Notes under the pieces: model-generated
Databases searched by the model: none
Told to the model about the DNA's origin: nothing
The model's input: the letters and a program-made list of their open reading frames with translations, nothing else
Translations under genes and position numbers: made by a program
Assembly (NCBI GenBank): GCA_051453625.1
Contig: JBOZIK010000001.1
Span: forward strand, 166,938,864 to 167,002,863
DNA: 64,000 nt
Direction of reading: 5' to 3'
Source of the DNA: Welwitschia mirabilis
Taxonomy: Eukaryota; Gnetophyta; Gnetopsida; Welwitschiales
Part shown: piece by piece, positions 55,651 through 64,000 of the stretch
Numbering within the stretch: position 1 is the first letter of the stretch
How the letters are laid out: each line of letters starts with the position of its first letter

Positions 55651-57565
55651 TGATAGCCTAAAATGATAGAATGGGAGAATGAAAAAGAAATAAATATAAA
55701 AGAAAAATGAAAATGAAAGTTAAAAATTGAGTGAAAGAAGAATAAACAAATTTTAAATATGAAATTGGGCTTACCAATGAGGTATAAACTAAGATAAAGC
55801 TAAACAACACTTTAGGAAAAAGTCACACATGTGGCAAAAAGAATAGATGGTAGCACTAGTAAGGATAGGTATCAGTACCAAAAAAAACATGTAGGCATGG
55901 CTCAAGCAAACTTGATGATGGTTGCAATGATGTGGAGGTTATAGGAACTATGAGTGATTAGTTCGATAGCTTAGAAATTGTAGGATTTTATAGAAAGTGA
56001 ATAAAATCAAGACTATTGGATGAATATATTTTATCAATGATCTAAATTAATTTTACCTTAAACCTAAATATGGATAGAGGGGTTAAATCATAAAAAACCC
56101 AATGTTTTTGCTAGTTTTCTTTTTCATAGAATAAAAATCAAAGGATTATGGATTCGAATGGATGATGAAAGTGAGTGGAAATGTAATGAAATAAATGAAT
56201 GAAACAACAAATCCTATTATGCATCCTCTAAATAAATGAAAAAGATAAATACAAACTAATGATCTTATTTATTTACATAATTTTAGGTGGATCATTTACT
56301 ATGACTAAAAAAAGTTTAAATGAATAAATCTTTACAACCTCAAAACTAGCCAAAGAATCTTAAATTTTATTATTAAAATAATCAAACAAAATATCTCTCT
56401 AATCCTATTTTAATTTCATTCATTTTCTTTCTTCTTTCATGGCCATTCAAGTTTCAAGCATTCAATCATATTGAGATTGTAATGTTGTGATACTTCTTCT
56501 CATAAATTTAACATGTAATATAAGAAGGATTCAATGCTACATGTCCAATAAGCATATAGAGCACTGATGTAGATGAATGTATCACAAATGAATTATTAAA
56601 GCTACATTACTATAGGCATCCATAACCTTGATGTAGTTAATTAAACCTAATAAAAATTATTATAAAGATGTGCTAAAGAGCTTCAAGTTTTTCTTAATTT
56701 TCTTTGTTTTTTATTATATATGCATTCTCTTTTTTTTTAATTTTTTTTAATGTTTATAGAACATGAAAGGGGTCATTTACTCATTATCATAATAGAGAAA
56801 TGATCTCATCTCATGAATGCTTTGAAATAAAAACACACTATGAAATAAGAAAATTCATCTTTCTTCTTGATTCCAAATTGAAGATCTCTAAGTGCATGAA
56901 AATCCTAATGAAGAAATAAAAAATTCAAAGGACTAGCTAAAGAAAAAGAAAAATCCTACAAAATTTCAACTAAGTTTTGAAAAGGTGAAAGATCTCTTTT
57001 TTCTGAATTAAAGAAAAGACCATTAACCAAGACCACTGAGTCTCATAAACTCATAAGATGATGGAAGAAGTAAATGAAATTTACGTAATGAAGGGTTATA
57101 TGAAGGTAATTTGGAGGAATGAAAGTGGCTAAAGTGTGGATGTGTTAAATAGAAATGATTAGGACTTTTTATGAAAAGAGCATCCTTAAAAACATGAGAG
57201 TTTTCCATAGTTTGATTCAACCATCTCAAAGATAGAGTAAGTAAATATAATTCAATCTCATTTGATAAAGTCAATAAAATTACAAGATTGATATGTATTC
57301 ATGGATGGGGATGAAAAATTTAAGTGACTAGAAATTTCATAGTCAATAATATAAAATGGTTGATTAAGTAACAAATTAGGCTTACAAATGTTTTTATGAT
57401 AAGACTCTACACATGAGCTAAAAAACTCAAGAAGTGTATGGAAAGAATACTCACTAAGGTTTAAACATTATAAGTTATGAGAGGACCATCTTATTCCTTT
57501 CTATTGCTTAACCAATAATTCTTACAAAACATTTTTCTTTGATAAAGACATAGATAAATTATAAA
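55651..57565. other. Gypsy element interior, RT and integrase expected but not seen
   Basis: In an Athila/Tat element RT would follow protease here on the - strand. Translation of the - strand shows no RT, RNase H or integrase motif. The open frame 57274-57023 (-, 83 codons) has no recognised domain. Confidence 0.5.
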
Positions 57566-58219
57566 TTAATTAATAGAAAGGGTCACATCAAAGAAATATC
57601 TTAAATCTTCAAGAGATAAGTTGATATAAAAACAAGTATCCTTCTCAAGATTATCATATGAATCATAATCTAAAAAAGATAGCAAAATATGAAAAATGTT
57701 TTTCTCATAGGAAGGAGGATCAAGTTCATTAATACTTTTAATAAACTTTACTCCTTTTAAACCATTATGTTGCTTTATGGTATTAAAGATATTCAAATTA
57801 ATAGTCATATTATCAAAGGAAATATTCATAATACCATTTATACAATTGATAAAAGCATTGAAATTAGCAATACAAAGTCTTTCCAAAATAATAGGAATGG
57901 TATAACTTCTAGCTCTTTCATCTCCAAAACTATAAAATTCATAAAAAAGTAGCAATTTTCTACTATAATAAATCACATTTTCAACTAATTATAATTAAAG
58001 TTTGATATTTTTAAGATTATTTAGACTAAGTTCCTCATAGATACTATAAGGTAAAATATTAACACCAGCTCCAAGATTAAATAAGACTTGTTGAACATTT
58101 GTATTCCTAATAGTAATGGATATTATAGGGAATTCTAGGTATTTATATTTTGGGGGAATGGTTATGAATAATAGCACTAGTTTATTAAGTAAGGAAGACT
58201 TTATTTTTTTTACATTCAT
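57566..58219 (-). pseudogene. Gypsy aspartic protease region (Athila/Tat type)
   Basis: Two adjoining - strand frames. 58219-57995 reads PPKYKYLEFPIISITI, then LFNLGAGVNILPYSIYEEL: the retropepsin strand and active-site loop in the arrangement of Athila/Tat elements, but the catalytic Asp is Asn (codon at 58076-58078), so it is inactive. 57976-57566 continues with RSYTIPIILERLCIANFNAF and MTINLNIFNTIK, the C-terminal half of the domain and linker. One stop near 57980 separates them. Confidence 0.85.
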
Positions 58220-59149
58220 CCATTTTTAGTAGTACATAGATATTTCAAGAATTTATCATAGAAAAGATATATTTAATGGCTTACAAAAGAGTGATATTAA
58301 TCTTCACTACCTTAAAAGTTTCTAGTGATTCTTATTACTTCTTAGTTAAGTGATTTTTATAAGTTATTAAAGAAAAGATAGGGTTTATTTGTAAGTTGAG
58401 ACAATTTATTATAATTCATGTTTGTTTTCATATTTTCCTTAGTTTTAGGCTTATCTTGTTGTACTTCTTCTTCATGTGGGTGTATCTCTTCTATCTATTC
58501 ATCAATTTCTTTCTTACTTCTTAAATGTATGACTTTAGTTTTCTTGATTTGTGCATCTTTAATTAACTTACAATAACTGAGGTTAGACTCATGTGTAAAA
58601 GGAAGCTTTCCCTTCCCACTTTGGTTGAGTGATGTAACGATATGTGTGATGGTTTGACTTAGTTATTGTATTCTTTTTTTTTAGATTCTATAATGTGGAA
58701 GAGGTTTGTTCATTTCATTATCATTTTGACGTATTAATGTAATGTTGAACTTCCATGAACTTGTAAATGGTGATCTCTAAAGAGTTATAACTTGGAGGAG
58801 GATTTAAACTCTTGAGTTAAGTAATCGATGCTTACTTAGGATTATCTTATTTTCATGAGAACTTTAAGTGGGTTCTCCATCTAGGTTATAGATCTTAAAG
58901 TATGGATTTTTGCTTTTTGGTTTTACCATTATTGTCTTATAGCATTAACTTATTCTTTCACTACTCCTTGAAACATGAAAATTGATGGATAATTTAAGCT
59001 TTCATGAGGATCCATAAGATAAATGATATAATGAAGAAGTGGACTTATTGGCTTAGGATTGGTATCAAGAGTTTCAATATTCTTGGAAACTCATTTAAGT
59101 ATTGGTTGACCTTAGTGTTATTAAGGATTTTGAGAATACTTGTAGATCT
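58220..59149 (-). other. Gag C-terminal and linker region of gypsy element
   Basis: Between the gag core and protease. Broken frames and no clear zinc knuckle. The + strand frame 59004-59201 is a shadow of the - strand gag. Confidence 0.4.
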
Positions 59150-59830
59150 AATAGGTTGTTATGATCTTGTTAGCTCATTAGGGTTTTTCCAATCGTTATA
59201 ACTTTTAGCTATAGTCTTAATAAAACCCTAAGCTTTATCAGTTTCAAGGTCTAAAAAGATTACTCCACATATCATTTTTACAAGTTACTTATGATTAGAT
59301 GAAAGTACTTTATAAAAGGACTTATGACTCTTCCTTATTCAAAACTATATTATGGGAATTTAAGAAGTAGATCTTTAAATCTCTCTAAGATGTAAAAGAA
59401 GGTTTCATTATCCTTTTTTTAAAAGTTTATGATTTCTCTTTTAAAGGTATTAGTCTTATAACTAGATGAAAACTTTATAATGAATGTTTAATTGAGCTTA
59501 TCCTAAGTGGTGATGGAAATAGATTTTAATTAGTAAAGTTAATATTTTACCTTCTCGTTAAGGAAAACAAGGAATAAGATCAAACTAAGTGCATTAGATG
59601 TTTTAAGATTTTAAGGGACTATAGAAAGAATAGACTCAAACTTCTTGATATGTAAGGAAGAATCCTTAGACTGTAAACTAGGAAAATGGAAAAGAAGTTG
59701 AATCAGTGCTAGTTTAAAGTCAATTCTCATAACATTTGGAGGTTGAACAATGTAAGAAGGTGTATGTAGACATTAGGGTTCAAGATAATCTTTCAAGATT
59801 CTTCTAAGTTGGTTTAGGTTAAAGTTACTT
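59150..59830 (-). pseudogene. Gypsy gag remnant
   Basis: Retrotrans_gag-type domain on the - strand. Blocks: MRIDFKLALIQLLFHFPSL and SKDSSLHIKKFESIL (about 59640-59740), FLVFLNEKVKY (about 59560), ISITTWDKLN (about 59510), FIIKFSSSYKTNTFKREIIN, KKDNETFFYILERFKDLLLK (about 59360-59430). This is the order seen in Athila/Tat gag. Internal stops at former Trp codons are visible. Confidence 0.85.
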
Positions 59831-60519
59831 TTACAGTTGTTTTAGCTTTATTAATGTCTCTCTTATGACTAGTTTCTAAGATTTCTCTCCATTTTGAACT
59901 TGAGAGGGATTTAATGCAATCTAATATTATAGCTTCATTCCTAATTCATAAAACATAAGAAAACAATTATAATAATTTTACATTTCTAAATGCACATAAT
60001 AAGTGAAAAGGTTAAAAATGTTGTAACTGTAAGTTTTTCAAAAGATGAAAACAATTTAACACAAGAAGTCAAAGGCATTAGTAAGGGAAGATGGTAGTGC
60101 TGATAAGATGGCATAAAGTCCTTTCAAAAAAATTGACAGTAGATCTCTTGAAAAAACTAATAGTTTAAGCTAATAGATTATCCAATTAAGATAGAAAAAT
60201 ACTAAATCTAGGGTTTGTGAAGGATAATGTAATAACAAAAATACAATGTAATTCAATTTAAGAAATGAAAATTATAGAAATGAATGATACAAGTACTAAA
60301 GCACTTCCTTGATATTTTTAATAATGAAGTCTTTCTTTAGAAATTTGTCTTCAACTACCTATTGAGGAAGTCACTTGAGATGGAGAAGGGAAGAGATGAC
60401 AGAAGATATGATGAAGAGAGAAGATGGATAGAAGAAAGAAATTTTCTAGTTTTTATTTTTCTTGATGTTTTCTCTTCAAACCTATAGAAGATCAACTCAT
60501 GTAATTAAATTTGATATAT

Positions 60520-60690
60520 TATATTATATTTGAAATAAAAGAAAGAAAAAGAAGTAAAATAAGAAAAGAAAAAGAAAAGAAAAAAATAACTCATTAGATG
60601 AAGTTTAATCAATCAAGTGCTAGGCATAATTGATACCACTCAACTGGTAATTGAAAAAAAAAGAAAAAGAAAAGAGATAAAAAGAAAAAG
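60520..60690. repeat. A/G-rich low-complexity tract
   Basis: Runs of aaaga, aaaag and gaaaa on the + strand in the leader of the gypsy element between PBS and gag. Confidence 0.7.
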
Positions 60691-60797
60691 GCATTGGAAA
60701 GAACAAGTATAAAAGGAGGAAAATAGAAAAATAAAAAACTAAAAAGGGTATACAAAAGTAAATTCTATGCATGCTACATTATATCTATTGTATCATT

Positions 60798-60816
60798 ATC
60801 CCTAGTAATAGTGCCA
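60798..60816 (-). other. Primer-binding site of gypsy element (tRNA-Asp type), decayed
   Basis: On the - strand tggcactattactagggat. It matches the tRNA-Asp-complementary PBS of Athila/Tat elements except at six positions, all transitions (G to A or C to T), five of them at the three CpG sites. It lies about 12 bp inside the LTR edge. Confidence 0.75.
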
Positions 60817-60828
60817 AAAAGCTAACTA

Positions 60829-62120
60829 TGGTGAAATCTAGGTACACTTGTATTTACTATTAATGTATGGTAAATAGCAAGATCACCCTACAGATATAAA
60901 TCTTATATGATCAAACCCAACTTTTATCATGATACTAGGACTTTCATTTATAGTGTGTCACCGATGTCATTCTTTCACAGAGATAGATAATGAAATCTAT
61001 TAGTAACATAAGCATAATAATATAAAGTAATAGAGAGTGAAATTAAGATCTGCGAATGGAACATAGAATTTAAGTTAGCATAATAACTTTATAGAAAGAC
61101 ATAAGTACCAAGTAAAATCATGTATCTTTTACTTCTAACTCAAGCATAATTATATAATCCATCATAAACATGACTGCTCATGTAGTCCAAGTGCAAGCAC
61201 AATAGCGTAATCTAATACATCATAGATAAGAGGATGATATATTCAAGCCATCTAGCCTTTATAGTAACAATAAAATAAACATGAAAAGTAGAAGTCTCCC
61301 AAGATCTATCAAAAAAAAGGTTTAGATTATATAAGCTAGAATGAAAAGGATAATAATGAAATAGATCTTAAATCAAAATCATACCTCATCCAATTATAAG
61401 CATAAAAAGTGTGAAACAATCACAAATTAATATTAAAGTAATGCACTAAGAACATGTAAAACTTTATCATCTAAAAAGTAAAAGTATAAAATCTAAAAAT
61501 GTACTTGCACTAAACCAAAAGACCTCATGCTACCTTGGTAGCTATCCCACCCCTATGAAACACTTAGAAACAACTCAAGACTAAAACTTAATATCTTTAA
61601 TAATGATTTGATATGAAGTAACCTCTCTAAGTGAAAAGAGGTAGGGTATTTATAGACTAGAATTATGGTTTACAATTAAGATTTCAAAGCTCTAATTGAG
61701 TCATTTCAAGGAATGTCCAAAGTGTATGAAATTATTCTTTAGTTATGGGATGAAGTAAAGGGATTATTCTTAGAAATATTCCTCATTCATCTTTCATTTG
61801 TAAAAATGGTTGCAATGGATTACTTGTAGTAAGAAAACTTAGCAACGTGATTTTGGTGCTATTCTTATAAAAGTAACTAGAATTGTTCCTCCTAGAACTG
61901 ATGCCACTACTAATTATGCTCAATAAAGTTTCGTCTTATACCATAATTCTCCTATTGACACATTTATCCTACAAAATAGCATGTGAAGGTAGATTGTTAG
62001 AAAAGTATGATTTCCATGGCCTTAAGCATAATTAATGCATAAAACCATCATGATGATTAATTAAACATGCTAATAAGGCCTTAATTCATTAATATAAACG
62101 TTAATTCTCATATGTTATCA
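60829..62120 (-). repeat. Gypsy element 5' LTR
   Basis: 1292 bp partner of 51812-53540. On the + strand it starts tggtgaaatctagg and ends atgttatca. No internal gap, so it is the better reference copy. Confidence 0.88.
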
Positions 62121-64000
62121 TGATGATGCAATGCTTTACCTAATTAATTCTAGTGCCTTCCTTTTATAAAAGGCATAAGTTTTGGTATTAACACTTGTTA
62201 AAGAAATCACAAGGTATAACCTTGTATCACTACCATTTAGTAGGTATAGTAATGATCTATCTAGAAGTACACTTATTTTGAGCATACATTCATAATGAAA
62301 CATTAATCATATCTTCTTTGTCATGAATGAATTGGTACATTGATGTGTTCCATTTACTATGATCAAACTTTCTTCTTACATACTTCTTCTATTTCATTTA
62401 TCTTTATCATTCATTCCAATCCTTTTTCCATTTCTATATTTTTACAAAAATTGCCAAAGACTTAGTGGGGGATGATGGTGAAGAGTGAGTCTACGTTGTG
62501 GACTTTTACATTCTTTTTAGTTCTTAGCATAATAAATAATGATTATAGCCATTTCTTGTTGCTCTAGTTAAAAACCTTAAAATGGTTTTATTCATCTTAG
62601 TATTGCATTTGATTTAGCCTATCTTTAATACATGCTTATTTGGAGGTATATTTTACATGTTATTGACCTGTCATTCCAATGATAGCTTAACAATGAAGGA
62701 TTTTCATATCCCCTTCTATATTACTGCATTAGCATGCCACATTAGCCTAACATTTTACTTATTCCACACCAGTATGTCATGTTATCATTCTAATAATTAT
62801 CCTATGTGATGTACATCCAAAACTAATAGATATCATCCTCTTCTNNNNNNNNNNNNNNNNNNNNNNNNNNNNNNNNNNNNNNNNNNNNNNNNNNNNNNNN
62901 NNNNNNNNNNNNNNNNNNNNNNNNNNNNNNNNNNNNNNNNNNNNNNNNNNNNNNNNNNNNNNNNNNNNNNNNNNNNNNNNNNNNNNNNNNNNNNNNNNNN
63001 NNNNNNNNNNNNNNNNNNNNNNNNNNNNNNTTATCAACTTCAACTATTCGTACCCTTTAATGTAGACATTTGATATATTTTTTACTATATTATATTTTCT
63101 ATTACATATGAAAATCTATTATTCATGAAAGTATTCATAATAGAAGGATTGTCTTCTTTGGTGTTTTTCACATTGGGATTTCCCCTTGCTATATATGAAT
63201 TAGTGCTAGATATGTTGTTATTTTTCTTTTATAAAAATATGTCTCACACTTATAATACAATTACTTCTCTCATTTATATTTATTATGTATTATTGAATGC
63301 ATTATTACATTGCTGATTTTCCATTCTTGATAGTACATGATGAAAGTTCTTATGATAAAATCCTTTTTGCTCTTTTTTTAATTGGATTGTAGACTTAGCA
63401 TGCATTGTAAAATCATATGCATAATTGAGGTTTGTTCATTACATTTCCAAGGTTATGAAATTTGGATTGTTGAAGATGGTATTTCATTAATCAATACATA
63501 TCCTTCAACCATTAGATATTTTTATTAATAAATGGTTTGTTATAGATTTTCTTAAGTAATAGGACTATAATATGTAGTCTTTAATCTTTGTAAACTAGTT
63601 TATCACTAGACTATTTAATTAATCTGTCAATGCATAGTCCCTTTAGCTTTTTTTCTTCATAGAACTCACTTGGTCCTAAAACTATTAGTATTGATCCTTT
63701 TTACTTATTAAGATTCAATGAGGTTTGCATTGGATCTAAAAATGCATTATGCATGGAAGGCCCAATAACTAAAACAAATTCCCAGGGATCATGCAAGATC
63801 AGCATTCAAAGTAGTTCAATATTCACATAGAATAGATGGGTTTAAATACCCTCATCATATAAAAGAGTAGGAAAGGATGGGTAAATAGGAGCAAAATATA
63901 AGGATGGTTCTAGTAACCACTTGAAATGAAAAGGGTTGACTATTAAAAAAAGAAAATCCAACAAATCCCCTCTTAATGTTAAGTCTGTAAGACATTAAGG
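62121..64000. other. AT-rich DNA with one gap, no gene seen
   Basis: No gene recognised. A 186-N gap lies at 62845-63030. The frame 63125-63316 (+, 63 codons) is hydrophobic and without a motif. Confidence 0.45.

Larger units (their letters stand above)
51812..62120 (-). mobile_element. Ty3/gypsy (Athila/Tat-type) retrotransposon lacking RT and integrase
   Basis: About 10.3 kb on the - strand between two LTRs (60829-62120 is 5', 51812-53540 is 3'). Order on the - strand: 5' LTR, tRNA-Asp-type PBS, gag, protease, an unassigned region, a possible transposon accessory domain (55650-54650), 3' LTR. No RT, RNase H or integrase motif was found in the about 4 kb between protease and the 3' LTR, so it looks like a non-autonomous deletion derivative. 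LTRs begin TG and end CA at the chosen edges, but the flanking 5-bp sequences (attca and tgatg) do not match, so edges may be off by a few bases or the duplication has decayed. Confidence 0.8.

Noticed and set aside
57566-58219. Two open - strand frames as host genes
   Set aside because: Their translation is a retrotransposon protease region between gag and LTR.
62672-62700. Motif gtcattccaatgatagctta shared with about 50745 as an LTR pair
   Set aside because: The match is short and flanks do not align by eye, so it is not enough to define an element.

Overview
The window is a piece of a seed-plant nuclear genome, most likely an angiosperm. It is very AT-rich, carries assembly gaps (N runs), and is dominated by old, stop-ridden LTR retrotransposons. 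One convincing intact host gene is present: a small intron-free gene at 7490-7945 for a heavy-metal-associated isoprenylated plant protein (HIPP), with an HMA domain, a DCEGC metal site and a C-terminal CSIM farnesylation box. It stands out as a GC- and CpG-rich island. I see no prokaryotic features, rRNA, tRNA or CRISPR.

Layout. 1-2500: AT-rich DNA with a cluster of G-box/ABRE-like sites (369-539), a GC-rich purine-biased tract (about 1215-1540) and an array of GTCAA motifs (2069-2265). 2.5-7.0 kb: gaps and featureless AT-rich DNA. 7.1-8.05 kb: the HIPP gene with a TATA-like box. 8.05-22.6 kb: AT-rich DNA without recognisable genes, holding a dispersed repeat pair, a few tandem duplications, a degenerate palindromic repeat field (20.7-21.0 kb) and one unidentified coding remnant (18.8-19.1 kb).

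22.66-42.27 kb: a nest of two Ty1/copia elements of Sirevirus (SIRE/Maximus) type. The outer element is on the + strand: truncated 5' LTR, PBS, gag, protease, integrase and RT, then RNase H, an envelope-like third ORF and a 3' LTR. It is cut in the middle of pol by a complete but defective - strand Sirevirus (28094-37533) with two LTRs of about 1.24 kb, a near-matching 5-bp target duplication, a Met-tRNA-type PBS, a PPT, gag, pol and an envelope-like ORF. Both elements carry clusters of GTTGAC/GTCGAC motifs in the LTR and again between pol and the third ORF.

42.27-42.43 kb: a degenerate minisatellite abutting the outer 3' LTR. 43.5-46.5 kb: a decayed + strand Ty3/gypsy pol (RT, RNase H, integrase). 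46.5-51.8 kb: AT-rich DNA with a (GA)n tract and weak coding remnants. 51812-62120: a - strand Ty3/gypsy element of Athila/Tat type with two LTRs, a tRNA-Asp-type PBS eroded by transitions, gag and protease, but no RT, RNase H or integrase that I could find. The rest is AT-rich DNA plus one gap.

All retroelement genes here look dead: stops, frameshifts, lost catalytic residues and transitions typical of methylated-cytosine decay. I found no new biological system of the defence or operon kind. The most informative structures are the nested Sireviruses with shared non-coding motif clusters, and the RT-less gypsy derivative. Identifications rest on reading translated motifs by eye; no database search was run.
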